The notes under the pieces were generated by a model that saw only the letters and a program-made list of their open reading frames with translations, was not told where the DNA came from and searched no databases. From Helopsaltes ochotensis (lineage: Eukaryota > Chordata > Aves > Passeriformes > Locustellidae), in the NCBI GenBank assembly GCA_013400155.1, contig VXBM01000138.1:1061106-1125105 (forward strand): a DNA stretch of 64,000 bases, in the 5' to 3' direction. Each line of letters starts with the position of its first letter. Position 1 is the first letter of the stretch. Below are positions 25,451 through 37,525 of the stretch, in pieces. Both the position numbers and the translations under genes were made by a program.

Positions 25451-26396
25451 GCATCAAAGATGTACTTGAGAAGATTTTTTTTAGCTTAGTAGGCTTCTGT
25501 CAATACAGATTTTCAAGGTTTGGTGGAAACATTGCTGGGGTCTGAACGAGTAGTCAGCAGCTTCACTTGCAAGTGCTTTTACAGTTTATAGAATAGCACA
25601 GTATCATTAGCAAAAAACCCCAAACCCATAGCACTAGATCTGAATTTGGAAAAAGAAAAATTGGCAAGGCTTACAAATTCAGTCATGAAGTACCTTTAGT
25701 TCTACTGTCTGTTTAGCAATTGTATTTTTATTCTGTGAGGATCTGTTTTCTTAAGTGTGAAGTTACAGTTCTATCATTACTTTCAATTACAAAACAAAAT
25801 CCACTTGTTCCATGATAACAGCAGGATGTTTAAAAACAAGGCATGAGATTCATCTTCCAGAACCACCAGCGAATAACATTCTTCAAAAAAAATATGTCTT
25901 CATAATGAAATTCATGATGTTAATTTACACACAGCTAAAAAAGCAGAATCATTCTTATTTAGACCTCTCCTTTCACTGTACCATTCTTCGTCACTTACCA
26001 CCTTCTCCCACACATAGGAAGAGATTATTTGCCAGTCAAGAATGTGAAAGTTATTCCAAAGGAATACAAACATCTGTGATAGAAAGATAACTGCTTTTCC
26101 TTTGGGACTAGTAGGGCATGGTACTCTCTCTTTGATAAAGGGATGAAGAGACCTGTGCCCACAATTACACTAATTTCCTCAGAACTTCACTTTACCCGCC
26201 AAATGCTTCGTTGTGAGTGTTGTGCTTCGGAATAGTTTGGTGTTCTTGCTGAAACAACCAACTTCATGAGCCACAGGAAAACCCCACCCCTTCATCCCCA
26301 CTCTGCATGGTGTGAGGTGGTATTTAATAATGCCAGGATTCTGGCTGCCACCCTCCCTGTCCTGGCCAGAACGAGGAAAAAGAAAAAATACGTAAT
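25451..26396. other. Unique noncoding sequence
   Basis: No feature recognised. A + frame of 92 codons at 25812 shows no family features. Confidence 0.5.
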
Positions 26397-26559
26397 CAAG
26401 GCAATGTTGCCCAGAGAAGCTGTGGATGACTGGAAGTGTACAAGGCCAGGTTGGATGGGGCTTTGGCCTAGTGAAATGTGTCAGCCCATGGCAGGGGAGC
26501 CGGAAATGTATGATTTTGAAGGTCCTTTTCAACCCAAACTATTTTTTTTCCATTCTATT
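26397..26559 (+). mobile_element. CR1 LINE, 3'-end fragment, + strand
   Basis: It runs through the classic CR1 3' landmarks in order: TTGCCCAGAGAAGCTGTGGATG, TGGAAGTGTACAAGGCCAGG, TTGGATGGGGCTTTGGCC, CCCATGGCAGGGG, and a TTTGAAGGTCCTTTTCAACCC block, ending in a degenerate CATTCTATTTCT in place of the usual tandem ATTCTATG end. It is a 5'-truncated, noncoding remnant. The + frame of 121 codons crossing it is spurious. Confidence 0.9.
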
Positions 26560-28038
26560 TCTCAATCTCTATTTCATTCTCCTTTCTCAAATGCCACTTC
26601 TTTAAACCAAAAACCTCTGTCCACAATATGACCATGCTGTGGAAAAGTTTGTCCTGACGTGAGTTGAAGAAGGAAACACCTTCCCATTCTCTTCATCCTT
26701 CAAGACCATACTTTTGCTGTGAAATGAGCATGGGACAAGAGTAAAGAAGGCAACAAATCACAACTAATCTGGCAGAACACTTCGCCTCTCCCTGAGAAGT
26801 GGGCTACACATCACCAGCTGGGGGTGTCACATTCGGCAGGTGGGATTCTCAATTTACAGGCAGAACAGCTTGATTTAAGTCTGTTGACTCTTGGCTTCAA
26901 AATACAAGTGAGTTACTGCAGGGTAACATGCTACTGCATATTGGCAGATTCACAGCAGCTGTCTGAGTACGTGTATACAGCTCACAGCAAATGTGAGATC
27001 ACTGAAGACACCTCAGATCTCCTTCATGGTTCAGAGCAATACAGGGAGAGGCTGTTTCTGGCTCTGTGGTTACTTAGTACATTTACTTGGAAAGAAAAGA
27101 TGTTGTGCTAATCCTTCTTCCTAGCTACTTTTAAGCAGGCCAATCTGAATCTGAGAAATCAGTTTGTCTCCAAAAATAAAGTTTGCTTAGTCTTGGAAGA
27201 AGACTTATACTAAGGATATATCAACCAAAGACTCAGAAAAATGCACATATGTGCATTTGTCCCAAATTTTGGAGTACACATTTCGGTGATTTAAACAGTA
27301 AGGCAGTAGCACTGAAAGAGGATTTCATCATAATTTTTCTTCTATCAGTAGAGTAGTCAATTTTGTATCAATGCAGTGATAATAGCTCACTTAGCTCAAG
27401 CTTTTACTTGGCTACATTTGCTTTTATTTTCTTTTTCTTTTGCTTGATGTTCAGGAGCATTAACACCAAGAGAAATTGAACACTCAGGTCTATAAACAGA
27501 GGTAAGAAAAAAACTCAAGGAGCTAGCATGGGCTTGTTGAGTATTCTTAAAGGATTAGTATTGTGTGAACAATTAATGGGTTCACTACAGAACAGGACTG
27601 ATCCAAGGTTACATTCTGACACCATTGTTATTGGTTCTAGCAAATTATTGGATACTGAGGAAAGAATAGCAATTTGCAAGAATTTACTTCTTATTGATGT
27701 TTTAAATTGTGTGCAACTCCTGCATAGAGAGAGCAATACACAAGGTAAGGAGGCACTAATTATTCCACTCCAGTCTCTTTAACAAAAAATACCCTTTCTC
27801 ATTGTAAAAAAAAGGACAAAAATTTCTAAAAGCAGCTTTATTTTGACAGAAACTTTATAGCATTAATATAACTATGTGAATAGAAGAATTATAAGTATCA
27901 AATAAAGATGTTGATTCTTGATTATTTGAGTATAAATACACACTACCAGCCTGTACTGGCTTCACGTATTATATTTTTGATAAATCTAGTTAATGAGTAG
28001 CGAGAATAAGTTACATTTTTCTCTTTCTTTTCTGCCCA
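26560..28038. other. Unique noncoding sequence
   Basis: No recognised gene or repeat between two CR1 fragments. Confidence 0.5.
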
Positions 28039-28170
28039 GGTGACCAGGCACTGGAACAGATCATGCAGAGGTTGTGGAGTCGCCCTCACTGAACACAGTC
28101 CTCTGCCCTGTGCTCTGTGATGACCCTGCTTGAGTGGAGAGGTTGGACCAGATGATCCACTGTGGTCCCG
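28039..28170 (+). mobile_element. CR1 LINE 3' region, left half, interrupted by an LTR
   Basis: GGCACTGGAACAG, GAGGTTGTGGAGTC, GACCCTGCTTGAG, GGTTGGACCAGATGATCCA and GGTCCC appear in the normal CR1 order, then stop in the middle of the GGTCCCTTCC block. The remainder of that block (CCCCTTCCATCCTGACCC and the ATTCTGTGATTCTGTGA end) reappears at 28753-28788, so a younger LTR split this copy. Confidence 0.9.
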
Positions 28171-28752
28171 TGTCGCAGTCTGGTGGGATGGTTAAGGTGT
28201 CGCGACCTTCCTCGTCAGAAGCGTCTTTAAAAAGACACCTGGTTGGACAGGGAGACAGGCACTCTCAGGGTAGAGTGACCAGCTCTTTTGTGAGGCTACC
28301 TGAGCAGCAGATCCACGCTTGCCACTCCAGGTGATGCAGGAATAAAACAGTGAGACAGGGTCTTCCCCATCTCCAAAAGACCTTCTTTATTCGGCAATGT
28401 CCAAAGGGAAAAGAATCAAATAGCCTGAGGGGAGAGGGACTATATAGGGTAGCCAGGGGGTGAGGTTTCATAGCTTGGCCAATGGGGAAAGGAATTGGGA
28501 AAGGGACCAATCATGGAAAGAATCCAAAAATGAACCAATAAGGAGGGATAAAAACCAGGAACAAGGGGAATAACCAATAGGGTACAAAACATTAACACAG
28601 AACTGCAAAGGCTCATGGGTTGAAGCATTTTGCTCATCCTGAGCTACAGGAAGGTCTCCCAAGGGGACTTCCCAAAGGGGAGTCACTGCTATCTGAGGCA
28701 GCCTAGTGGCTGCATACTCTCCAAGGGAGGGAAACATCCAGGGACCACCGCA
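28171..28752 (-). mobile_element. Solo LTR of an endogenous retrovirus, minus strand, nested in CR1
   Basis: Read on the minus strand it begins TGCGGTGG and ends CTGCGACA. In transcription order it shows CCAAT/ATTGG boxes (28574, 28535, 28507, 28494, 28479), a TATA box CCTATATAG (28440-28447) and AATAAAG (28386-28391), followed by about 215 bases of R/U5. It has the right size and layout for an LTR and no internal retroviral genes, so it is solo. The flanks are GGTCCCG and ACCCCTTCC. No clean 4-6-bp duplication can be read, perhaps because of CpG decay or a boundary error of one or two bases. Overlapping minus-strand frames here are not genes. Confidence 0.85.
28440..28578 (-). promoter_or_regulatory. 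LTR U3 promoter: five CCAAT boxes and TATA box
   Basis: Five CCAAT or ATTGG motifs lie within about 100 bases upstream (minus-strand sense) of CCTATATAG. The 14-base block GGACCAATCATGGA at 28504-28517 is identical to 16628-16641 in the other CCAAT-rich LTR, but lies in the opposite sense relative to transcription. Current activity is unknown. Confidence 0.7.
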
Positions 28753-28788
28753 ACCCCTTCCATCCTGACCCATTCTGTGATTCTGTGA
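28753..28788 (+). mobile_element. CR1 LINE 3' end, right half
   Basis: This continues the copy broken at 28170. CCCCTTCCATCCTGACCC is followed by the tandem CR1 terminus ATTCTGTGATTCTGTGA. It proves the LTR inserted after the CR1 copy was in place. Confidence 0.9.
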
Positions 28789-31700
28789 GATAAAGATTTA
28801 CGTGTTAGAAAGGCCAGGCCAAACCAGAAGGCTGTTTAGATGAACAGGTAACTCTGATCTGAAATAAACACCTGTGGTGGTGTTGTACAGAAGCAGAACC
28901 AGAGCAAAGTTGCCATGAAGTACAGAGGCATTTCTCAAGCATGCATGCATGGAGTTAGAAGAGCTAAAGCTCAGCTGGAAATTGATCCAGATAGGGATTT
29001 TAGCAGCATGAAAAATAGTTTCTACAATTATGCCATCAGCAAAATAAAACTAAGAAGAGTATGAATACAGGGATCCCCACAGCTTAGTGGAGCAAAGGAC
29101 ATACTGAGTGGTCAAGGCCTTGGATAAAGAAAGCCAAGACACTGAGAGTCTTTCTTCTTCAGTTATTACCAGTAAGATCCATCTTCTGGTCTCCCAGGCC
29201 CAAAATCTCCACACAGAAATACAAGCATATGCAGTATGTAACTTTTGTATAGTGAAGTAAATCCCTTCAAAGAATGCAAATACCAGCTGGGCATGAACAT
29301 GCCAGCTGGGCAGTTTACACACAATGCTTTGAATATTGTGCAATCCACCAGATTTATAGCATGGCTGCAAAGGAATTGCATCACCATAGACCTGATAAGG
29401 TCAGTGCTTCAGGAAAACAGTTGTTGCATATGGCTATGCAAAATAAATTTGTTCAGCGTATCAGAAATCTTAAACATTGGCAAAATTAGCTATCTTTCAG
29501 GAGAAGGATGGTGTAGTTTGCCCAAATACAGACATTTGAGATACCTTATGCTGTCCAATATATCTACCCTATCATGGCAGATATGACACACCACTGTAGA
29601 TAAACGTACATCCCTCTAAAGGTCAAACTGAGTACTTGAGAGTCTCTAAAATTACCCTGAATATCATTTAAGCAGTTTAGGTAAATGAATCCCATTCTTC
29701 TGTATTTAGCTTTTAAGCCAAAATACATGTATGGATTCAGCTCTGTCAGCTTCACGTTCCTGTAGCAAGAATATTAGAATACTATTTTTTTTGTTTCCTT
29801 AAACTGTAATTGAAGGCACACAGAGGAAAATTTCTGTCAATAAGGACTACTAAGATAAAAATAAAAAATACTTAGGAAAAAACTTCCATCCTCCGGGTTT
29901 CTCAGCAAGTCAACCAGAGGCCAATTTTGAAAGAATTCAGTATGCATTTTTCTATGTATCTCTTCAAGCATAGCTGTTTCTTTAGCAATAATTGCCATCT
30001 TACCTACTTTTCAAGTCCAAAAGTAATCCAGCTGATGTAGATGAGATCTTGTATGACTGCTTCCAGGTTGTAACACACTTACAAGAACTCTGAGCTACAC
30101 ATGAAAAACTAGTCTCTGCGTTAGGCAAACGCTCCTGTGCTATATTTGAGAATGAGGTGTCTATGGAGGATTAACAGGTGTTTTTTTGATGCTGAATTTT
30201 TAAATTCTTGTTTCCAGGGCTTTAAAAAATGTGTTTCAGCACCTGGATGTGAGATATCTTTTGAAACTAAGGATGAATCTTGCTACCTGCTAGACTTAAC
30301 TTAAGAATCTAGGGACATCATTAAGGGAAAATCTGTTTTCTTGTTCATCTTTGCACCAACTTTCAGTAATTTTATCAAAAGCAGCTGTGGCTTTTTATGA
30401 GCATTTATTTCCCAAGCCTGTAAGATATTTCTGATCTTTGGCCCTTGTTTTAAGAGGACCCTATATCTACAATTCTGTATCTTTCCACTCCTTTTTGAAG
30501 GGTTACTTGCTTTCTGGTATCAAAGATTTGGTGGTAATGAAACTTATAAAAAAAATCAGATCATGCCAGTTTAAAATGTCTTGTCTTTTATTAAAGTAGC
30601 CAGAGAAAGAATGATTCAGCCGCCAGATATATTGGAAATAAACTCAGTCAAGACCATTTGAAAAGAGCTGATGTTAAAACTTGTCTCATTCTTCAAATTT
30701 TCATGCTCAAAGGGTTAGTGGCACCAAAAGCTGTGCAGGAGATCTTGTTTTCAAGGCAATTGTAGAAAACTAGCTGCCTTGTTTTTTGTGTCCTACCCCT
30801 ATGGTGTTTCACTATAACCCAGTTTCAGAATATAAGTTTTTCCTTTACTGGCAATGTCTGAATTTCTTGTCCAGCATATTGTTGTCCAAATGAACCTTGC
30901 CTTTCCCACACCCCTGGGGTGGATATTCATACCATTGTTAGAATATTATTAACTTGCTCAGACATAGTTTCTCTGGATGATGCACACAAGATGACGTTGC
31001 TCTCAGAGGACCTAAAAATATTGTTAAGCTAAAGACAATGTTAAAGAAAACAAACTGAAAGCCGCAATGCAGATTGTTTCAGTACAAAGCATGTTTAAGG
31101 GCAGATTCACTTTTCCATGGGTCAGAAAAACCTACAATAAGTGATTAATGAAAATACAGAAGCACCTCTGTAATATTGCTTTCAATTGTATTGCTTTTAA
31201 TTGTAATATGCAAACATATTTCTGTTATCACAACTATTTACTTAAGTTAAAGGAGAAAATACTTTTAATGTTGAATAGAACAATAAGCAGACTCCTGATG
31301 GTAAGAAATGTACAATTTCCTCCTCCACATCTAGAAAACAAAAACACCACCACCAACAAAAAAAAGTTCAGAGACTCACAGCAGTATTTGATACAAAAAA
31401 TCCTTCTTGGGCTTGATTTGAAAGGTCCACCACTGTATATCCAGAAATATTTTTTTTTAACAGGACCAACTAACTCACTTTATGATTAATATTTTTCAAT
31501 AAAACATACAAATTGTTTATTTGCAATGTATATACTAGAGAGTTTCTTTTCAGATGGACCGTAGGAGTTGGAGATTTGATTCATATTTAAAAATAAACAA
31601 CAAGGTTTCCTGTGAAAATGCCACTGTTAAAGAAAAATAATGAAAAATATGTCAACACAGACACATTAAGGGTACAGCCAAGGGGATCTGTGCATGTTTG

Positions 31701-32647
31701 TAATACTAAGCACATATTTAAGCACTTTTCTGAAATATAACAACATCTTTGCATGATTTTCTCACTGCCACAATCATAAGTTTAAGAAAAATTTGTCGTA
31801 TCTGAGCAATTCCTATGAAAGAAGTGAAACTCACAAAGCTAATGTAACTCTGGGTGATTCACTGGTTACACACGAGCTGTAAACAATAAAAAGTAACTCT
31901 GGACCATTGATATTGCTTTGGAACACTGTATTGAAAGCTGAAAAAACCAACCCAGATCCACCATACATTTATACTAGCAGAACACAAGTTCAGTGAAACC
32001 TCTTGTCTCAGACAAAAGGGTTGTAAGTTCAGTCACTAAGAAAATAAAAAAACTGATAAACAAATAACACAGGGCAACGTCGGAAGGAAATTATAGCATT
32101 GCCTTTTTCTCTTAAAAAAAAAAAAAGGGAAAAAGGTGCAAAATCCTAAACTCACCATCCTTTCAATATCATTAAGGAAAAAATACTTTTAGAAATGTGC
32201 TTGATAAGCACATTGCAAAATGGTTGTTATAACATTATCTATTTATTTATGTGTTCAGGTGTAACAACAAAATCATATTAGGAAAAATATTTCCAAAGCT
32301 GCAAATTTAGTACTGGGTTATGGGATTTAGTTGTGATGGTTTTTTCTTTCAGGTCCATCCTACTGACCACTGACAAAACATTTCAGCTCACTGGTCTCTT
32401 TGTCTCAATGTATAAAACAGAAATATTTATCTTCCTTCATAAATAACTTGAACATGAATAGATGAAAAATTTTTATTAGGCCAAGAATATTCATTATGTT
32501 TACCCATTTCTGTGTTAGGAATTTCTTCTTAGCAGAGCTGAAACATTGAACCTTGGGATTCAACACACAGTCTAATGTTACATCCCATGAATTCAGGTGT
32601 CTGTGCTTCTCAAGACCCAGTCCTCCTCAGAAAATATTCTGTAGTCA
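28789..32647. other. Unique AT-rich noncoding sequence
   Basis: No recognised gene, RNA or transposon. Overlapping frames at 29050-29586 on both strands (up to 113 codons) have no family features. A short A-tract occurs near 32116. Confidence 0.5.
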
Positions 32648-32780
32648 ACAGGTTGAAAGGGACCTTAAAGATCACCTTGTTCCAACTGCTCTGCCATAGG
32701 TGGGGATGTCTCCCACTAGACCAGGTTACTCAAAGGCCCATCCAACCTGACCTCAGACATTTCCAGGGATAAGGCATCAT
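32648..32780 (-). mobile_element. CR1 LINE, 3'-region fragment, minus strand
   Basis: The + strand reads AAGGGACCTTAAAGATCACC, GTTCCAACTGCTCTGCCAT, CTCCCACTAGACCAGGTTAC, CAAAGGCCCATCCAACCTG and TTCCAGGGATAAGGCATC, the inverted order of the standard CR1 3' region. The terminal ATTCTATG repeats are missing on the left, and homology fades after 32780. Confidence 0.9.
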
Positions 32781-33869
32781 ACCTTCCCTAGATATTCTTG
32801 ATAGAATATATATAGCAAACAACACAAGTTTTGTAAGCCTTTGACAGATTTAACTCATGTGACCAGCACTTTCACATGGCAGATGCTAAAATCTGCAATT
32901 TTCATGTTGGCAGTCCTACAGCTCTTCTGCAGCAGGTTTATCATCTCATATGTATTCTGCCCATACACATATATAGCTACATTTTTTCCCCTTGAGCCAC
33001 TAAAAGCTTTCTATTCACTATCTAGAAATATTAGGTTTGCCAATCTTTATTTTTCTTAATCCCCTAGTGCAGTGTGATCTAGTCATCTGCTTTTTGTTTG
33101 AGCTTCCTCAAGATTTATTCAGACCAAATCTCTTGTGTGAATTACCTGCAGAAGTCAGATAAGCAAGATGTATCTTTTTCACTGGTGCAGAGAAGTTTGA
33201 AAGTATATTCATGACATAAAGCATTACTCATTGGTTAACAATATAAGAATTAGAAAAGTCATTAATATAGTTAATGATCCTTAATTACATAATGGAATGC
33301 CTGTTACATGATTCTTTAGTGTCTCAGCATTTCCATGCATTATTGATAGCCAATTAGGTACAGACGAAAGAACTGGGAGAACTATTTGCAGCAAACAATT
33401 TATTTGATAAATTTAGCCTCCCTTTCTGTTTCTGAATTACCTGTAAGCAGGCTTTGATTTTTAAAAATGCCATTGTTGCTCCAAGTAAATCTTTTAAGGA
33501 AGGGTCTTCTAGCCTACGCTATGATTGCAAAATACTTTATGTACTATTGCTCTCTAGGTGTGAGTCATTCTTATTTCTCCAAAATACTATCTATCTCTTA
33601 ACTCTGGTGTCATATGCTATTCCTTCACTAGATGAATACTAAACTCAAATTCTTCTGTTTTCTCTTCTTCCTTCAAGCATGGTCTCATTCAGTCCAACAG
33701 ATTTACTTTTCACTGTGACTGAATTTTCTTTTAAGAATAGCCAGATCTTTTATAATGGACATTACAGGTTCTTCCTTTCCTTTTCTGGCAGATATGGTTG
33801 CTATTCTTCTTCCCAGCTCCCACGGCTTTATCACTCTCTACAATTCCCTAAAAGGAGCTTTTAGCTAGA
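32781..33869. other. Unique AT-rich noncoding sequence
   Basis: Nothing recognised. Confidence 0.5.
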
Positions 33870-34145
33870 TGAGGGTTGGTCTCTGCTTTCAGGCAACTAG
33901 TGACAGGACAAGAGGACATGGTTGCAAGCTGAACTAGGGGAGGTTCAGGCTGGACATAAGGAGGAAATTTTTCATGGAAAATGTTTCTCTCCCCAGGGAG
34001 ATGGAGCCACCATCCCTTCAGGAGATCCAGAAATGACGATATTGCACTTAAGTGCCATGGCCTAGTTGACAAGTCGGTGATCAGTCAAGGGTTGGACTTG
34101 ATGATTTTGGAGGTCTTTTCCAACCTAGATGATTCTGTGATTCTG
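33870..34145 (+). mobile_element. CR1 LINE, 3'-end fragment with intact terminus, + strand
   Basis: GGGTTGGTCTCTGCTTTCAG, CAACTAGTGACAGGACAAGA, GGTTCAGGCTGGACATAAGG, CAAGGGTTGGACTTGATGAT and GGTCTTTTCCAACCTAGATG follow one another as in CR1, ending in GATTCTGTGATTCTG. This is one of the best-preserved CR1 3' ends in the window. The copy covers the end of ORF2 and the 3' UTR. Open frames on both strands through it are by-products. Confidence 0.93.
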
Positions 34146-34383
34146 AGGTGCAGGACTTGTAATTTTCCCTTTATCAGACTCCAAGAAGTTCCTGTCAACA
34201 TTAATGGATTATACTAAAAGGATGCATCCTTGAAACTCAGCTGGTGTCCTTTAACAACAGCTACATTCCAAATCCTACTTCTCTGAGAGGAGCTGCAACT
34301 TGCTTGGAATGTTGGTTCGTTCAGGTTGCGTGGGTGGTCCCAACAGGTTTGCATAGGCTAGCTTTGCTGGGAAGGCTCTAAAG
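34146..34383. other. Unique noncoding sequence
   Basis: Nothing recognised. Confidence 0.5.
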
Positions 34384-34464
34384 CAGTCTGTTACTGTTTA
34401 CTTAAAACAAGTCTGTTACTAAAACAGTCCTTGTTACTGTTATCTTAAAACAAGTCTTTATGAC
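34384..34464. repeat. Two-copy direct tandem repeat of about 41 bp
   Basis: Unit 1 (34384-34424) and unit 2 (34425-34464) both run CAGTC..TTACTGTT..CTTAAAACAAGTCT. They differ by a few substitutions and one or two single-base indels. A shorter GTCTGTTACT motif is also duplicated within unit 1. It is a local duplication in unique sequence. Confidence 0.85.
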
Positions 34465-36984
34465 TGCTTTCTGTAAAGCTCATTTGAAGGCTAAAGTATG
34501 TCTCGCTCTTAATTTTAGTAGATTAAAACATCTGATTTGAAAAGAAAATGTGAAAATAAATCAGTCTTCAAAAAAATCCACAAGATTTCAGTTTTGTTCT
34601 CAAGTTATACACAGTAATTCTATTTTTTTAATGTAGCAAATTAATGACCAGATTTTTTTTTTATTTTTCTCAAAGATCTCCTCAGAACTACTCAACATGT
34701 ATTTTATAAAATCCTAAAAGTTTGTGTAATTTCTGTGAATAATATCTAAATAATATCCATGTTATCAGGTACAAAGAAGGATGAATCAGAGAATTAGGGA
34801 AAAGACCTCATGTGTATGAATTAAAATCCTTCAGATATTTTCAAGGGCAGATCTGTTCCTAAATAACTTCTGTAATACCTAAGAAGTGTTTCAGAATACA
34901 GTCTCTCATATCACTCTCCATGAAGGTGAGTGTAACAGGCATTAAAAAGTATTATTAATCAGAAGTCTATATCACAGCAATTCTAGCTACCTTCTCCCCT
35001 CCCTCTACATCTTGAGTAAACCCATTACTGCTGCTTGAAATTTCAAGTGACAGCTAATTTAAGTGTGACTTCACATTATGGGTTCCAAAAATTACAAACT
35101 ACTGTTTAGATTTATTCACTAAGTCATGTAGCAGAATATTTTATAAGACTGTAAAACTAGAGTGAAAGAGAGAACACAGTTATAACTGGATGATTTTAAT
35201 TTATTGTCCATTTTGTTTTGTCTTGTTCACTTCAAGGAATAAACATAGTTCTTATATTGTATCACAACAACTGAGAACCCTACTTTAAAAAGTCTTAAAA
35301 TGTTAAAATCTTTGTGTGCTGCAATATACATGTTGCCTTGTAAAGACAAGGGAAATTTGGTGCTTTTGTCTCTTATAGACCCAGATAAAAGAGGAGAAAA
35401 CACCTCCAGCATAGCCAAACCCTAATCACTTCACAAAACATGTCACCTTACCCTGAAATGGTTTAAACCATAACAGAAAAGAACAAACCTGTCTAAGACA
35501 CTGTAGCAACCATTCAGCACAGGCATTTGCACCTACTGCAAATAAGCTGTAATCAAAAATCCATTGAAGCCTTTGTAGCCATTCTGTGAGCTGATAAGGT
35601 CATAAGGATTTGGTGAAACTACTGCTTTATTCCCTTCCAGGAGGGAGCATGTTGCTCTTTACAAACAAAGGGTGGGAAATACAGAACCACAACAGGGAGA
35701 GTAAGGTCCTGAGCAAACTGTGACATATATAAAGCCAGCATCACTAGACTCACCTGGCATCTCCTATTCAGTGCACATGTTGTTGATTGACAGAGACTCA
35801 ACATGTTGATTCATGCTATTAAATTGTTAAGTCAATGCCTAAAAAGGTTACTGCCATCCATAGTGTGCTTGTTGATGAGGTTCCTGACTTTGCATACATT
35901 ACCAAGGTCTGGCTGGATGACTTTGTAAAACTATTATTGGTCCAGATGTCTTCTTTTGAATCTTACCTCACAAAAACTTGAGAAATGGCTAAAGCAGTAG
36001 TACTACAAGGTTTTTAAGAGACCAGACAAAGCAAGAACAGAAGGTGGAATTCAAAAAACTCAGACCAGCAGTATAATGTGTTATTTTAATGATTAAGGAA
36101 ATTTATCCTAGAGGCACACTGCAGAGTAATAACTAGCAGACTAACTCAACATACCACTGGCACTCCCAACAAAAGGCATTCTCAAAGCTACCTGGCTTGT
36201 GTTGTAATGTAGACAATGCATTCTCTACGTTGCAGCACAAATTAAAACACTACCAATCAAAAGCAAAACCTGCTGCCCTCCTATGACCTTCCAGGAGTCT
36301 AAAAGCAATTAATAATAGATAAGGCTTTAATTTAGCTATGCATTTCCCCCCCCCCCCCCTTCAAAGTAACTGAGATTGGACCTGATGCAATAATTGCAAC
36401 TTACACATTGATTTACCAAATTCAGGTGGGTGAATGTGAAGTACTCAGTTTGACCTGGGAATGAATCATTTCATAAAGTGTTATGTGATTCCAATTTTAT
36501 TTAGGGAACAGACCAAGTGAAGTATTTAGTATAAATTTTCTTGATATAATGAGAGTTTATGAAAAGATATCAGAGTTAGTACTAAACAAGTACTAAACAA
36601 GTTATCTCAGGTGTCAGGAGATACATACTCATGCTAGGTCAAGGTCCCATCTGGGGCATATTACACTGCCTCACCACAGGTGCTTGATTGGTAGTTCTGG
36701 ACCCTGGTGATATTAATTTGCATAAATCCTGCTTAATTTGCTTAAAATTTGCTTGCAGTACAGGTGTATGTAGAGTTAAGTGCTTTGATTAACAAGAGTA
36801 GATTTAAACATGTACTTATATCATGTTGTTAATTCCCACGAAAGCGATTCATTAAAACACTTATGAAAAATTAACTTTTGTACTTAGTACGCAATATCAG
36901 GTGCCATGCTACAAATGTGCACTGCACATGCAGGTATCCCAGTGCATGTTCACAATGGTTACCATGACACGATGTGCTTCACCT
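34465..36984. other. Unique AT-rich noncoding sequence
   Basis: It contains a 14-bp palindrome ATGGTTTAAACCAT (35458-35471), a C14 run (36346-36359) and a small tandem duplication TACTAAACAAG at about 36579-36602. No gene or transposon is recognised. Confidence 0.5.
36346..36359. repeat. Poly-C run of 14 bases
   Basis: This uninterrupted C run is the only long C/G homopolymer in the window and is unusual in such AT-rich DNA. Length errors in the assembly are likely here. Confidence 0.9.
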
Positions 36985-37525
36985 GCTCTGCACGTTCACT
37001 GATGACACAGAGCTGGGAGGAGTGGCCCACACCCCAGAGAACTGTGCAGCCCCTCAGAAGGACTTTGACAGGATGGAGGGATGGGAAGAGAAGAACTTTC
37101 TGAAGTTCAGCGAGGGAAAATGCAAGGTCCTGCACCTGGGAAAGAGTAACCCGAAATGCACCAGCACAGGCTGGGGCTCAACCTACTGGAAAACAGCTCT
37201 GTGGAAAAGAATATGGATGTCCTGGTAGACAACAAGCTGTCCATGACCCAGCAGTGCCCTGGTGCTCAGGAAAGCCAAAGGTATCCTGGTGTGCGTTGGG
37301 AAGAGCATTACCAGGAGGTTGGGGGATGATCCTGCCCCTCTACTCAGCCCTGGTGGGGCACACCAGGAGGGCTGGGTTCAGTTCTGGACTCAGCACAAGA
37401 GAGACATGGAGTTCCTGGAGCAGGTCCAGGGGAGGGCAATGAAAATGATGACAAGTCTGGAGCATTTCCCTTACAAGGAAAGGCAGAGAGAGCTGGGCCT
37501 GTTCAATCAAGAAGAGATGGATTAG
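36985..37525 (+). pseudogene. Broken CR1 reverse-transcriptase ORF2 remnant
   Basis: This is the coding part of the CR1 copy above. Protein similarity to the C-terminal CR1 ORF2 passes from one + frame (about 36974-37228) to another (about 37262-37525), so at least one frameshift and premature stops inactivate it. Only the sequence from the FTDDT catalytic block to the ELGLFNQEEMD tail remains. The endonuclease domain and most of the polymerase domain are absent. It is not functional and not a host gene. Confidence 0.85.

Noticed and set aside
28171..28752. Reading the nested LTR in + orientation, using GGATAAAAA as TATA
   Set aside because: On + the AATAAA near 28340 would lie upstream of the promoter. 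The minus order CCAAT-TATA-AATAAA is consistent.
37262..37525. 87-codon + frame with clear protein similarity
   Set aside because: The similarity is to the CR1 reverse-transcriptase C-terminus. It is a transposon remnant with frameshifts, not a host gene.
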